From Alistipes sp. (lineage in GTDB: Bacteria > Bacteroidota > Bacteroidia > Bacteroidales > Rikenellaceae), in the NCBI GenBank assembly GCA_017624955.1, contig JAGAMA010000019.1, positions 1 to 64,000 on the forward strand: 64,000 nt of DNA, given 5' to 3'. Below the pieces are notes generated by a model. The model worked only from the letters and a program-made list of their open reading frames with translations, did not search any database and was not told the origin of the DNA. The position numbers and the translations under genes were made by a program. This document shows positions 53,976 through 63,966 of the stretch, one piece after another. How positions within the stretch are numbered: position 1 is the stretch's first letter; each line of letters opens with the position of its first letter.

Positions 53976-55640
53976 TTACAAAGCGAAAAGGATGAAAATC
54001 TGTGCTGTCAATACGCGCAGGAACATCACCACGGGATAGACCGTCGAGTAGGCCACGGCCGGCATATCGTTACCGGCTACACCGTTGGCGTAGGCCAGTG
54101 CCGGAGGATCGGTCATAGCACCCGAGAGCATACCGGTCAGCGTGTAGTAGTTCATCTTCAGCACCAGGCGGGCAAACGTGCCTACAATGAGGAGCGGCAG
54201 GATGGTGATAATCGCACCGTAGCCGATCCAGCGATAACCGCCATTGACAATAGCATCCACAAAGCCTTCGCCGGATCCCAAGCCCACGCAAGCCAGGAAC
54301 AAGGCAATACCCATCTCGCGCAACATGAGGTTGGCACTCATCGTCGTATAGGTAACCAGACCGAAGTGCGATCCAAAACGGCCGATCAGAATGGCCAGGA
54401 TCAGCGGGCCACCGGCCAGACCGAGCTTCACGGGCTGCGGCACGTTGATCAGCGGAATCGAGCCGAGCAGGACACCCAGCGCGATGCCGATAAAGATCGT
54501 CACCAGGTTCGGATGGTCGAGCTTCTTGAGCGAGTTACCGAGCACATCGGCCACCTTGTCCACCGACTTCTCGGGGCCGACAACCATCACGCGGTCACCC
54601 ACCTGAAGTTCCAGACCCTGGTAGGGGATAAGGTCCACACCGGCGCGATTCACACGCGTCAGGGTGATGCCGTATTTCGTTCTGAGTCGCAGGTCGGAGA
54701 ACTTTTTGCCGTTGATTTCGGGTTTCGTGATCAGGATTCGGCGCGAAATGAAGGTGGCATTGGGGGTGTTGTGGCCCCACTCCTCGTCCGACATCTCAAC
54801 CGTATGACCGAGGAAGGCGATGACCGCCTCCGAATCTTCGGGTTGGCAGATCAGGCGCAGTTTGTCGCCCGTATGGAGAACCGTCGCGCCATCGGCCATG
54901 GTCAGCTCGCCCGAGGCGTGGGCCACACGCGAGATGACGAACTGGCGGTTAATCAGGTCGCGGATATACTCCACCGAACGCCCATCGAGGAGTTGGTTCG
55001 TAAACTCGACCGAGAGCTTCTCGGCAAGTTTCTTCTCCTGCGACAGCGCCTCCAGTCCCTCATTCTCCTTCTTAAAGTTGATGCGCAGGATGAAACGCAA
55101 AGCGATGAGCGAAAGAATAATACCCACCACACCGAGCGGATAGGCCACGGCATAACCGAGCGCAATGGTGGGGTCTTGAATACCCGTCGTATCGGTATAG
55201 GCGGCCTGGGCAGCACCTAAACCCGGGGTGTTGGTCACGGCACCCGACAAGATGCCGACCATCGTCGGGATCGGCACACCCGTCGTCAGGTGCAGAACAC
55301 CGGCCGTCACGACACCCAGCAGGACGATTGCCGTAGAGCAAGCCACGAGCTTCATGCCGCCCTCCTTGAACGAGGAGAAGAAGCTGGGGCCCACCTGCAG
55401 ACCGATCGTAAAGACAAAGAGGATCAGACCGAACTCCTGCGCAAAGTGGCGCACCTCGTCCGAAATCGACATGCCGAAATGGCTCATGGCGATACCCACG
55501 AAGAGAATCCAGGTGATACCGAGCGAAATACCGCGGAATTTGATTTTGCCGAGCGTGATACCCAGCGTGATAACAAGTGCAATGATGAGCACCGAATGGG
55601 CGATGCCCTGACCGAAAAAGAGGTTATACAACCACTCCAT
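53976..55640 (-). CDS. AspT/YidE-type transporter with RCK_C domains
   Basis: 554 residues, a duplicated membrane protein of the aspartate-alanine exchanger (AAEx) family. N-terminal helices begin WLYNLFFGQGIAHSVLIIAL. The first repeat holds GLILFVFTIGLQVGPSFFSSF and SGAVTNTPGLGAAQ; the second holds MREMGIALFLACVGLGSGEGF and GMLSGAMTDPPALAYAN. Between them lie two cytoplasmic TrkA-C/RCK_C domains (about 205-380) that could sense a ligand. The substrate is probably an organic or amino acid anion (inference), fitting the aminotransferase downstream. Confidence 0.88.
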   Translation of the reverse strand: MEWLYNLFFGQGIAHSVLIIALVITLGITLGKIKFRGISLGITWILFVGIAMSHFGMSISDEVRHFAQEFGLILFVFTIGLQVGPSFFSSFKEGGMKLVACSTAIVLLGVVTAGVLHLTTGVPIPTMVGILSGAVTNTPGLGAAQAAYTDTTGIQDPTIALGYAVAYPLGVVGIILSLIALRFILRINFKKENEGLEALSQEKKLAEKLSVEFTNQLLDGRSVEYIRDLINRQFVISRVAHASGELTMADGATVLHTGDKLRLICQPEDSEAVIAFLGHTVEMSDEEWGHNTPNATFISRRILITKPEINGKKFSDLRLRTKYGITLTRVNRAGVDLIPYQGLELQVGDRVMVVGPEKSVDKVADVLGNSLKKLDHPNLVTIFIGIALGVLLGSIPLINVPQPVKLGLAGGPLILAILIGRFGSHFGLVTYTTMSANLMLREMGIALFLACVGLGSGEGFVDAIVNGGYRWIGYGAIITILPLLIVGTFARLVLKMNYYTLTGMLSGAMTDPPALAYANGVAGNDMPAVAYSTVYPVVMFLRVLTAQIFILFAL

Positions 55641-55754
55641 GACCTACCTTAACTACTAACCGAATTATTAAATTGTGTGAGTCTTCTTTAGAAGACCCAC
55701 AAAGGTAGTACATCTTGTAGAATTTTGAAAACAAAAAGCCGACAAAAAGGCTAT

Positions 55755-56450
55755 TTAATAGAGGTATTGTTCCAGAAGTGGGGTAAGGAGTGCCGTAGCA
55801 ACGCCCATCAGTGCCATGGCAAGGCCGCTCATAGCCCCCTCGATGGCACCGATTTCGACCGCACGCGAGGTGCCGATACCGTGCGAGGCGGCACCAAGCG
55901 AGAAGCCCACCGCCTCGTGGCTCTTCACGCCTCCCCAACGCAGGATCGAAGGGCCGAAGATCGCACCGAAGATGCCGACACAAAAGACCACGACCGACGT
56001 AAGCGACACCACGCCACCCAGCGGTTCGGCAATAGCGATCGCAATGGGCACGGTGACCGATTTGGGGGCAATCGAGTTCAGGATCACGCGGTCGGCACCC
56101 ATCGCAGCCGCAATCCACACCACACTCAGCACACCTGCCACGCATCCCATGAGCGTAGCCGCAAGCACCGGAAGCAGGTTGCGAGAGAGCCGTTCGGACT
56201 GCTCATAGAGCAGGTAGCCGAGCGATACGACCGAAAGTCCCAAGGCAAAATCGAGCACCTCGGTAGCCTCCATGTAGGCCGCATAGGGGACTTTGAGCCA
56301 CTGCAAAAGCACGATCATCGCCACGAAGGTCATCAGCACCGGATGCAGCAACATGAGGCGCGTGCGGCGATGAATCGCGCCACCGGCCACAAACAAAACC
56401 ACCGTCAGCGTGAGCAGTCCCAAATCCGAAGTCAGCAGGTCGCGTATCAT
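55755..56450 (-). CDS. lrgB: LrgB family membrane protein
   Basis: 231 residues with about seven hydrophobic segments. It has the LrgB/CidB marks LGLSVVSLGYLLYEQ and the pore region APKSVTVPIAIAIAEPLGG, followed by GAASHGIGTSRAVEIGA. The LrgA/LrgB pair is linked to murein-hydrolase control and, in several bacteria, transport of pyruvate or glycolate. It overlaps lrgA by 4 bp (ATGA), so translation is coupled. The AspT-like gene follows 114 bp later. Confidence 0.88.
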   Translation of the reverse strand: MIRDLLTSDLGLLTLTVVLFVAGGAIHRRTRLMLLHPVLMTFVAMIVLLQWLKVPYAAYMEATEVLDFALGLSVVSLGYLLYEQSERLSRNLLPVLAATLMGCVAGVLSVVWIAAAMGADRVILNSIAPKSVTVPIAIAIAEPLGGVVSLTSVVVFCVGIFGAIFGPSILRWGGVKSHEAVGFSLGAASHGIGTSRAVEIGAIEGAMSGLAMALMGVATALLTPLLEQYLY

Positions 56451-56797
56451 CGTTTGAGGCGGTTTTTAAGTTGAGCGACCCACTGAAACGTGTGTCCCGA
56501 AACAAGCAGCACAACCACGGTCGAAAGCACGGCAGCGACCACGATTGCCCACAGATTATCCAGAATTACCGTATAGCTCTCCATCAGCCCCACGCCATAG
56601 GGGATAAAGAAAAGCGCCATCGTGCCGAGCAGAAATTTGGCCGCCGGGCGCACCGTTTCGGCCTTCACAACGCCCAGCTTCAGCACTGCAAAGAGAATCA
56701 GCATGCCGAGCACATTGCCCGACACATAGCCCGAAAGCAGGGCACTGAGGAGATTTCCCGCCAACCAGGCCAGGAGGATGACCATCAAACCAATCAT
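56447..56797 (-). CDS. lrgA: CidA/LrgA family holin-like protein
   Basis: 116 residues from ATG 56797 (MIGLMVILLAWL). Four hydrophobic segments with ALLSGYVSGNVLGMLILFAVL and KFLLGTMALFFIPYGVGLM, the LrgA signature. It is a partner of LrgB. The start codon lies within the stop of the FeoB-associated gene (ATGA), so four genes from feoB to lrgB behave as one transcript. Confidence 0.87.
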   Translation of the reverse strand: MIGLMVILLAWLAGNLLSALLSGYVSGNVLGMLILFAVLKLGVVKAETVRPAAKFLLGTMALFFIPYGVGLMESYTVILDNLWAIVVAAVLSTVVVLLVSGHTFQWVAQLKNRLKR

Positions 56798-56973
56798 CGT
56801 CTGTTCCGTTGTTCGTGCTCCTTCTCCCACTCCTTGCTGCGGATTCCGCAATGGCCGAAGCGGCAATTCTCACAGTCGCGCGTACGGCAAAAGAAGGTGC
56901 GCCACACCCAGCGCCAAACAAAGACGATAGCCACTGTAAAGATGGCCCAAACGATCCACTGCTGCCAATTCAT
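56794..56973 (-). CDS. FeoB-associated Cys-rich membrane protein
   Basis: 59 residues: MNWQQWIVWAIFTVAIVFVW is a membrane segment, then a short basic region and a cysteine cluster TRDCENCRFGHCG, with another Cys before it. Small proteins of this kind follow feoB in many Bacteria and probably serve Fe2+ transport as subunit or metal-handling partner. It starts 12 bp after feoB and overlaps lrgA by 4 bp. Confidence 0.85.
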   Translation of the reverse strand: MNWQQWIVWAIFTVAIVFVWRWVWRTFFCRTRDCENCRFGHCGIRSKEWEKEHEQRNRR

Positions 56974-56985
56974 AGGTTTGCGGAG

Positions 56986-59358
56986 TTAGAGTAAGAGTGA
57001 TCCGATTTGATAGAATAGCCACGCCACACCCCAGGCGGTGAGGGTGTTATAGACCAGTCCCGCGAAGGCCCAGCGCCAGCCCGCTTCGGAGCCGATGGCG
57101 GCGATGGTCGCAATGCAGGGGAAGTACAACAGCACAAAGACCAAGAAGGCAAGTGCCGAGGCGGGGGTAAAGTCGCCGCTTGCCTGCAGCTTATGCGCCA
57201 AGGCTCCCGATTCGTCATCCTCCTCGGCATAGAGTACGCCGATGGTCGAAACGATAATCTCCTTGGCTGCCACGCCCGAGAGGAGCGATACGCCCGCCTT
57301 CCAATCCAGCCCCAGCGGCTCGAATACGGGGCTGCAAGTTCGGCCGATGCGCCCTAAGTAGGAGTTTTCGTAGTGGTTCTCCTGCGCGATCGGGCTTTGC
57401 TCGGTGCGGGGGTAGTAGCTCAAAAACCAGATGATGATCGAGGCCACCAAGATCATGCCACCCATCTTTTTGAGGTATTGGGCGCACTTTTCCCACATGT
57501 GCGTCAGCGTGGCGCGCCAGGTGGGAATGCGGTAGGGCGGAAGCTCCATCACAAAGGGGGTCTCATCCACCGGGAAGAAGATCAGGCGCATCAGGCGGGC
57601 CGTCAGGATAGCCATCAACACGCCCAGGATATAAAGCCCCGTCATGACCCAACCTCCGTGCTGCGGGAAGAAGGCCGCCGTCAGCAGGATAAAGACCGGA
57701 AGACGGGCGCTGCAGGCCATAAAGGGGGTAATGAGAATCGTAATCAGGCGGCTCGAGTGGCTCTCGATCGTACGGCAGGCCATAATTGCCGGCACATTGC
57801 AGCCAAAGCCCATGATAAGCGGAATAAAGGATTTGCCGTGCAATCCGGCGCGGTGCATCACACGATCCATGATAAAGGCGGCTCGCGCCAAGTAGCCCGA
57901 ATCCTCCATAAACGAGATGAAGAGGTAGAGGATCATGATGTTGGGCAGGAAGACGATCACCGACCCTACGCCACCGATCATGCCATCGACAACCAGGTCA
58001 CGCAACACCCCCTCGGGAATCAGCGCATTGACTCCGTAGCCGATGCGCCCCACCAGCCAATCAATCCACTCCTGGGGGTAGCTGCCGAGCGAGAAGGTGC
58101 ACCAGAACATGATGCCCGTAACGAGGAAGAAGATCGGAAAGCCCCACACGCGATGCGTAACGACCATATCGATCAGGTTTGTGGCCAGGCGCGTATCCAC
58201 CTCGCCACGGGTAAAGGTCTCCTTCAGTGCACCCGAGATAAAGCCATATTTGCGGTTAGCCAAAGCCGTCTCGACATCCTCGCCCAAGTCGCTTTCGATG
58301 TGGTGCACCACGCGGTCACGAATCTCACACCACGAGGGGTAGTGCTCCAGATTGCGCAGTTGCGCCTCGACCTCCGTGTCACGCTCCATCATCTTCAGCG
58401 CCAAGTAGCGGGGTGGGAAGTACATCGGCAACTCCTCGCGGTGCTCCGAGAGCGCGCCATTGAGCTCTTTCAGCCCATCCTCAATAATCTCGCCCTGGTG
58501 GATATGGATGTGGCGGACACGCTCGTCGCGCCCCTCGTAGATGGCAATAATCGTATCCAAAAGCTCCTCGATGCCCTTGCGATTGCGCGCCTCGACCGGC
58601 ACCATCGGAACGCCCAACATGCGACCCAGCGAGTCGTGATCGAGGTGTGCACCCGTAGCCTCCAGCTCATCGTACATGTTCAGCGCAATGACCATACGGG
58701 GGTTGATATCGATCAGCTCGGTCGTCAGGTAGAGGTTGCGCTCCAGGTTCGAAGCCACCACCGAGTTAATTACCACATCGGGCTGCTCGTTGGCGATGTG
58801 TGCACGCACGAAACGCTCCTCGGGACTGTAGGCCGAGAGGGCATAGGTACCCGGCAGGTCGGTTACCTCGAAGCGGTAACCGCGATAGTGACGCACGCCA
58901 CGCTTGGCACCCACCGTCACGCCGCTATAGTTCCCGACGTGCTCATGGCCACCCGAAATGGCATTAAAGAGCGAAGTTTTACCGCTGTTGGGATTGCCCA
59001 CCAGGGCAACACTGATCGTATGCGAGGAGCGCTCCAACACATCGTCGATCGTCTCAATCCGCTCTTCGGCCTCCTCACTAAAGGGGGTATTGCGCTCGCG
59101 CTCCTGCTCCAGAAGGAGCATCTCCTCGGCCTCCTCGTCGGTGAGGACCTGCACCATGGCCGCCTCACTTCTGCGGAGCGATACATCGTAGCCCATGATG
59201 CGGTACTCGATCGGGTCTTTGAGCGGCGCATTGAGAATCACCTCGACCCGCTTGCCACGGATGAAGCCCATCTCCATAATGCGCCGACGAAAGCCGCCGT
59301 GGCCCGTCACTTTGAGGATGGTGGCCTGATCGCCACTCTTGAGTTCGGATAGTCGCAT
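56986..59358 (-). CDS. feoB: Ferrous iron transporter, FeoA-FeoB fusion
   Basis: 790 residues. Residues 1-75 are an SH3-like FeoA domain (LSELKSGDQATI ... GHGGFRRRIMEMGFIRGKRVEV), followed by a charged linker. The cytoplasmic G domain starts near residue 117 with G1 GNPNSGKT (121-128) and G3 DLPG (167-170). The membrane part carries two Gate motifs, VFLPNIMILYLFISFMEDSGY-type sequence with a conserved Cys region (FGCNVPAIMACRTIES), and a later VLLYFPCIATIAAI. It imports Fe2+ under low oxygen. A -7 box TATCTTTG on this strand lies at 59390-59383. Confidence 0.95.
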   Translation of the reverse strand: MRLSELKSGDQATILKVTGHGGFRRRIMEMGFIRGKRVEVILNAPLKDPIEYRIMGYDVSLRRSEAAMVQVLTDEEAEEMLLLEQERERNTPFSEEAEERIETIDDVLERSSHTISVALVGNPNSGKTSLFNAISGGHEHVGNYSGVTVGAKRGVRHYRGYRFEVTDLPGTYALSAYSPEERFVRAHIANEQPDVVINSVVASNLERNLYLTTELIDINPRMVIALNMYDELEATGAHLDHDSLGRMLGVPMVPVEARNRKGIEELLDTIIAIYEGRDERVRHIHIHQGEIIEDGLKELNGALSEHREELPMYFPPRYLALKMMERDTEVEAQLRNLEHYPSWCEIRDRVVHHIESDLGEDVETALANRKYGFISGALKETFTRGEVDTRLATNLIDMVVTHRVWGFPIFFLVTGIMFWCTFSLGSYPQEWIDWLVGRIGYGVNALIPEGVLRDLVVDGMIGGVGSVIVFLPNIMILYLFISFMEDSGYLARAAFIMDRVMHRAGLHGKSFIPLIMGFGCNVPAIMACRTIESHSSRLITILITPFMACSARLPVFILLTAAFFPQHGGWVMTGLYILGVLMAILTARLMRLIFFPVDETPFVMELPPYRIPTWRATLTHMWEKCAQYLKKMGGMILVASIIIWFLSYYPRTEQSPIAQENHYENSYLGRIGRTCSPVFEPLGLDWKAGVSLLSGVAAKEIIVSTIGVLYAEEDDESGALAHKLQASGDFTPASALAFLVFVLLYFPCIATIAAIGSEAGWRWAFAGLVYNTLTAWGVAWLFYQIGSLLL

Positions 59359-59382
59359 GAATCTTTGTGCACTTTATGGCAA

Positions 59383-59390
59383 CAAAGATA
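59383..59390 (-). promoter_or_regulatory. -7 box TATCTTTG for feoB
   Basis: CAAAGATA on the + strand; leader of about 19 nt to the feoB ATG at 59358. No clear -33 and no obvious Fur-type palindrome was seen. Confidence 0.5.
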
Positions 59391-59420
59391 CACTTTTTTA
59401 CGGAATATTCAGCTACCTAT

Positions 59421-60809
59421 TTATGGGTATTTCGACTCGACGTTCCACCCACCGCCCAACGCCTTGCAGAGGGTTGCGTAGTTGATGTATTGGGTCGCAA
59501 GTAGCGCGATCAGCTCTGTTTGAGCCGTGTAGAGCGTACGTTCGGCATCGATCACATCGAGGTAGTCGGCCATGCCGTTGCGGTAGAGCGCGTGGGCCAT
59601 GTCGAGAATCGAACGGTAGGAGACCACCAGGCGCGTATAACGCTCCGTCTCCGATTCCGTAGCCTCGATCGAGGAGAGCATCTTCTCCACATCGGCAAAG
59701 GCCTCGAGGATCGTCTGCTCGTAGCTGTAAGCCGCCTGCCTGTAGCGTTCGACAGCTGCCCGCTCCTGCCGTTTGAGCGCCCCGAAGTTGTAGATCGGTT
59801 GCACGAGGCCCGCCACGGCATTCCACACGGCAGGATTCGACGAAGTTAAACCTTTAATCGAATTAGCACCTGCTCCCGCTTTGGCAGTCAGCGTAATAGA
59901 CGGGAAGCGATTGATGCGCGAGAGCTTGGCTGCAGCCGCTGCGGCATCCAATTCGAAGCGCGCCTGAAGAATATCGGGACGGCGCTGCAGGAGCTCCGAC
60001 GGAATCCCGATGGCGACCTCTTCGGGCAGTCGATCAATCAGCAGCTCCAACCCCACGCCCTCCTTCGTATAGGGTTGCGGCGGCTCGCCGGTCAGGGTCG
60101 AGAGGGCGAGCTGTGTCTGCTCGATCGCGCTGCGGTAGCGCGGAATATCGGCCTCGGCCGAGAAGACCAGCGCATGAGCCTGCTCTCGATCCACCCCCGT
60201 AGCCATGCCGTAGCTAAAGAGCGAGTCGATCAGCGCTGCCGACTCACGCCTCAAGGTGCAGGTGCGGTTAGCTATCCAAAGATCGCGTTCGTATTGCAGT
60301 AGCGTAAAGTAGGTAGTGGCCACCTCGGCCGTCAGAGCCAGCGCAACACCCCGATAACTCCACACGGCACTTCCCAACGAGGCAAGTGACTGATCGGTCG
60401 CAGCCTTCAACTGCCCGAACAACGGCACCTCCCACGAAGCGGTCAGCTCGGCGGCGTATTGTTGTGTAATCTTTGTGGCGCGGTTGTAATTCCCCTCGGC
60501 CGAAAGAGCGCCCCCAAATGAGGGAAGGTATTCCGATCGGGCCACGGTGAGCAGTTGGCGAGCCTCCTCGACCCGCGAGGCGGCCATGCGCAGGTTGCGG
60601 TTATGGGCGAGCGCCTGCTCTTCGAGCCGATTGAGGGTCGTATCGCCAAAGAGCTGCCACCAAGAAGCGGGCACAAAGAGCGAATCTTGGCTGAAATTTT
60701 CGCCATAGAGGTAATTGGCGCGAGCCGTCACCTGTGGTGCCTGGAGCTGGGGCGAACATCCTGCAACAAGCAGGACGAGGAGCGGAAGGGTAGAAAAGAG
60801 TCGTTTCAT
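59421..60809 (-). CDS. Outer membrane efflux lipoprotein (NodT/OprM type)
   Basis: 462 residues with a lipobox (LLVAGC; acceptor Cys at residue 18). It has the NodT-family order: PASWWQLFGDTTLNRLEEQALAHNRNL, then GVDREQAHALVFSAEADIPRYR and SELLQRRPDILQARFEL in the middle, and YNFGALKRQERAAVERYRQAAYSYEQTILEAF in the second repeat. It forms the outer membrane channel for the RND pump encoded just upstream, with which it overlaps by 4 bp. Confidence 0.92.
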   Translation of the reverse strand: MKRLFSTLPLLVLLVAGCSPQLQAPQVTARANYLYGENFSQDSLFVPASWWQLFGDTTLNRLEEQALAHNRNLRMAASRVEEARQLLTVARSEYLPSFGGALSAEGNYNRATKITQQYAAELTASWEVPLFGQLKAATDQSLASLGSAVWSYRGVALALTAEVATTYFTLLQYERDLWIANRTCTLRRESAALIDSLFSYGMATGVDREQAHALVFSAEADIPRYRSAIEQTQLALSTLTGEPPQPYTKEGVGLELLIDRLPEEVAIGIPSELLQRRPDILQARFELDAAAAAAKLSRINRFPSITLTAKAGAGANSIKGLTSSNPAVWNAVAGLVQPIYNFGALKRQERAAVERYRQAAYSYEQTILEAFADVEKMLSSIEATESETERYTRLVVSYRSILDMAHALYRNGMADYLDVIDAERTLYTAQTELIALLATQYINYATLCKALGGGWNVESKYP

Positions 60810-63800
60810 GAGCCTTGTGCATTGTTTTGGGCCGCACGGCGCTCCTCAAAGCGGGCGAGGCGACCAACGAGGTAATAGAGCGCAGGGTAGAGCAGGATAC
60901 CCAGCAGCGTAGCGAGCAACATACCGCCCACCAACGCGACACCCAGGATGTTTCGAGCCGTGGAGTAAACACCCGAAGCAAAGACGAGCGGCACGACACC
61001 GAGGATAAACGAAAAGGCGGTCATCAGGATCGGTCGCAGGCGCAAACGAGCCGCTTCGATCGAGGCATCGAGGAGCGACATACCGCGCTCCTTGAAGAGT
61101 TTATCGGCATACTCGACCACCAGAATCGCATTTTTGGCCGCCAGACCAATCAACATCACGAGCGAAATATCGAGGTAGATATCGTTGATATAGTGTGGTT
61201 CGAATTGGTGTGCCAACGCAACAAAGCCGAGTGCTCCCAAGACGGCCGCAGGAACGCTGAGCAGAATCGCAAGCGGCAACGACCACGACTCATAGAGGGC
61301 AGCCAACGCCAGGAAGACGAAGAGCAGTGTCACCAGGTAGATCCACGCCCCTTTGCCCGCCTCGGCAGCCTCCTGAAACGAGACTCCGCTCCAAGCCAAC
61401 CCCACATTATCGGGCAGAAGCTCCGCCCCCAATGCCATTACGCGCCCCATGACCGTAGCCGAAGAGGCCGCGGCGATCGGGGTAATCGTGAGGGTAATCG
61501 AGCGATAGAGGTTAAACTGCGAGACATAGGCCGTGCCCACTGTATCGCGCACCTCGACGAGCGTTGAGAGGGGTACCGACTCGCCCGTAGAGGAGCTGAC
61601 AAAGTAGCTTTCGAGTGCCGAACCGTCCTGCCGATAATCGGGAGCCGCCTGCAGATAGGTCTGATAGAGTCGCCCGAATCGGGTAAAGTTGTCGATATAG
61701 CGACCGCCCAACATAGCACTCAAATCGCCATAAAGCGTTTCGAGGTCGATGCCCATCGCAAGGGCTTGTTCGCGGTCTACCGCGAGTCTTCGTTGCGGAA
61801 TGCCGTCGTTGAACTGCGTTGTCACGGAGGCCACCGTAGACTCCTTCTCGAGCGCCGCGATAAGGCGTTGTGCCTCGCCCATGAGGTAGCTTGTACCACG
61901 CCCGTCGATATCTTGCAGTTCGACCGTCACCCCCGAAGTAACGCCAAGTCCCGGAATCGAGGGTGGAATAAAGGCGTAACAAACCGCCTCTGGGATGGCT
62001 GTATAAAGCTCCCCGTTAAGCTCATCGGCTACCTCCATGGCCGTTGCTTGTCGATCGCCAAAGGGTTTGAGCGCCACGAAGATCACGCCCGAATGGGGCG
62101 TGGCAATCCCTGCCAGGAGATTAAACCCTGCGGCAAACGAGGTATCGAGCACCGCCTCGTGCTGTCGGATCCGCTCGTCGATCTTGAGCATCGCCTCGGA
62201 GGTCACCTGCAACGAGGAGGCCTCCGGAGTATTGACCATCACCATCACATAGCCCTGATCCTCATCGGGAAGAAATCCGTCGGGTAGCGAGCGCCACAAC
62301 AGCGCTATCACGAGGAGCATAGCCCCGGTCAGCAGCGCCGTACGCAGGGTATGCCGCACAAAGATCGGCAGCCGCTCCGTGTAGCGGTGCTGTTCGCGTG
62401 CAAACCATCGGTTGAAAGGGCCGAACACGCCCTTCTCCTTCATCTCCACGGGGCGCAACACCAAGGCGCAAAGGGCGGGCGAGAGGGTCAGGGCATTGAA
62501 CGCCGAGAGTACCACCGAGACGGCTATCGTCACGGAGAATTGCTGAAACATCAGCCCCGCCACACCTCCCGCGAAGGACATCGGCACAAAAACAGCCAGC
62601 AGGACGACCGTCGTAGCCACGATCGGCGAGGAGACGTTGCGCATCGCCTCCAAGGTGGCCTCGCGGGGTTTAAGACCACGCGCCAGGTTTACCTGCACCG
62701 CCTCGACCACGACGATTGCATCGTCCACCACAAGACCGATCGCCAACACCAAGGCCAGGAGCGAGATGATGTTGATCGTAAAGCCCAGCAGCGGAAAGAT
62801 GGCGAAGGCGCCAATGAGCGACACGGGAATTGCCACCAACGGAATCAGCGTCGAACGCCAATCCTGCAGGAAGAGGTAGATGATTGCAATCACGAGCACC
62901 AGGGCAATCAGGAGCGTGTGGAAGATATCCTTCACACCTGCCCGAATCGAGGTGGTAGTATCAACAATCGAGGTTGCCTCCACGCCATCGGGAAAGCGCT
63001 CCGAGAGCGCATTCATCGCCTCCTTAATAGCGGCACCGACCTGCATCGCATTGCTGCCCGGCTCCTGATAGATCACCATCAGGGTCGTAGGATTCCCTTC
63101 AAAGCGCGAGCTGACTCCGTAGCTTTGACTTCCAAGCTCCACTTCGGCAATGCGCCCCAGACGGATCTGCTCACCCGACGGAGTGGTATAGACCACGATG
63201 CGCGCAAACTCCTCGGCCGTGTTATAGGCCGGCGGGAGGGTCACGGTGTAGGTATAAGGAGTCCCTTCAGGGGCGGGCTCGGCACCAAATTGCCCCACGG
63301 GGTAGAGCCGACTTTGGGCATTGATCGCCTCCGTGACGGCATCGAGCGGAATCCCGTAATATTTCAACAGGTCGGGCTTCAGCCAGATGCGCATGGCGTA
63401 TTCACCGGCACCCATGATCTGAATCTTACCCACACCGTTGATCTTCAGCAGTTCGTTCTGCAGGTTGATATAGGCGTAGTTTGAAAGCCACTCATCGTTG
63501 TAGCGGCCGTCGCTATGCAGCGCATAGACCAACAGAAAGCCCGTCATGGTCTTCTCGGTCGTGATGCCTTGCTGCAACACCGCCTCGGGCAGTTTGGCTT
63601 GTGCGGCCGCCACGCGGTTCTGCGTAAAGACGGCATCCATATCGGGATCGGAGCCGATATCGAAGAGAATCTGCAGGGTGGCCGTGCCGTCGTTGGCCGA
63701 GGTGCACTGCATATAGAGCATGTCGCTGACCCCCATGATGCTCTCGGCCAAAGGGGTCGTCACGGCATTATTGACCGTCTCGGCATCGGCACCCGGGTAG

Positions 63801-63943
63801 GTAGCCGAGACCTCCACCACGGGCGGCGTAATATCGGGATACTGCTCCACGGGAAGCTCCGCGAGCGAGAGAAGACCGAGGGCCACAATCGCCACCGAGA
63901 GCGCGATGGCAAAGATCGGGCGGCTGACAAAAAATCGTTCCAT
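60806..63943 (-). CDS. RND efflux pump, HAE1/AcrB type (second system)
   Basis: 1045 residues, twelve membrane helices in two repeats. N-terminal FFVSRPIFAIALSVAIVALG, porter domains and TM4 motif GLVVDDAIVVVEAV with the two adjacent Asp of the proton relay, as in AcrB (unlike the first system here). The second half has LIGLAAKNAILVVEYADK with the relay Lys. It expels hydrophobic drugs or bile-type compounds. The outer membrane gene overlaps its stop by 4 bp; a truncated adaptor gene is expected upstream at the window edge. Confidence 0.95.
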   Translation of the reverse strand: MERFFVSRPIFAIALSVAIVALGLLSLAELPVEQYPDITPPVVEVSATYPGADAETVNNAVTTPLAESIMGVSDMLYMQCTSANDGTATLQILFDIGSDPDMDAVFTQNRVAAAQAKLPEAVLQQGITTEKTMTGFLLVYALHSDGRYNDEWLSNYAYINLQNELLKINGVGKIQIMGAGEYAMRIWLKPDLLKYYGIPLDAVTEAINAQSRLYPVGQFGAEPAPEGTPYTYTVTLPPAYNTAEEFARIVVYTTPSGEQIRLGRIAEVELGSQSYGVSSRFEGNPTTLMVIYQEPGSNAMQVGAAIKEAMNALSERFPDGVEATSIVDTTTSIRAGVKDIFHTLLIALVLVIAIIYLFLQDWRSTLIPLVAIPVSLIGAFAIFPLLGFTINIISLLALVLAIGLVVDDAIVVVEAVQVNLARGLKPREATLEAMRNVSSPIVATTVVLLAVFVPMSFAGGVAGLMFQQFSVTIAVSVVLSAFNALTLSPALCALVLRPVEMKEKGVFGPFNRWFAREQHRYTERLPIFVRHTLRTALLTGAMLLVIALLWRSLPDGFLPDEDQGYVMVMVNTPEASSLQVTSEAMLKIDERIRQHEAVLDTSFAAGFNLLAGIATPHSGVIFVALKPFGDRQATAMEVADELNGELYTAIPEAVCYAFIPPSIPGLGVTSGVTVELQDIDGRGTSYLMGEAQRLIAALEKESTVASVTTQFNDGIPQRRLAVDREQALAMGIDLETLYGDLSAMLGGRYIDNFTRFGRLYQTYLQAAPDYRQDGSALESYFVSSSTGESVPLSTLVEVRDTVGTAYVSQFNLYRSITLTITPIAAASSATVMGRVMALGAELLPDNVGLAWSGVSFQEAAEAGKGAWIYLVTLLFVFLALAALYESWSLPLAILLSVPAAVLGALGFVALAHQFEPHYINDIYLDISLVMLIGLAAKNAILVVEYADKLFKERGMSLLDASIEAARLRLRPILMTAFSFILGVVPLVFASGVYSTARNILGVALVGGMLLATLLGILLYPALYYLVGRLARFEERRAAQNNAQGS

Positions 63944-63966
63944 CTTTTTTTGCTACAACTCAAAAC

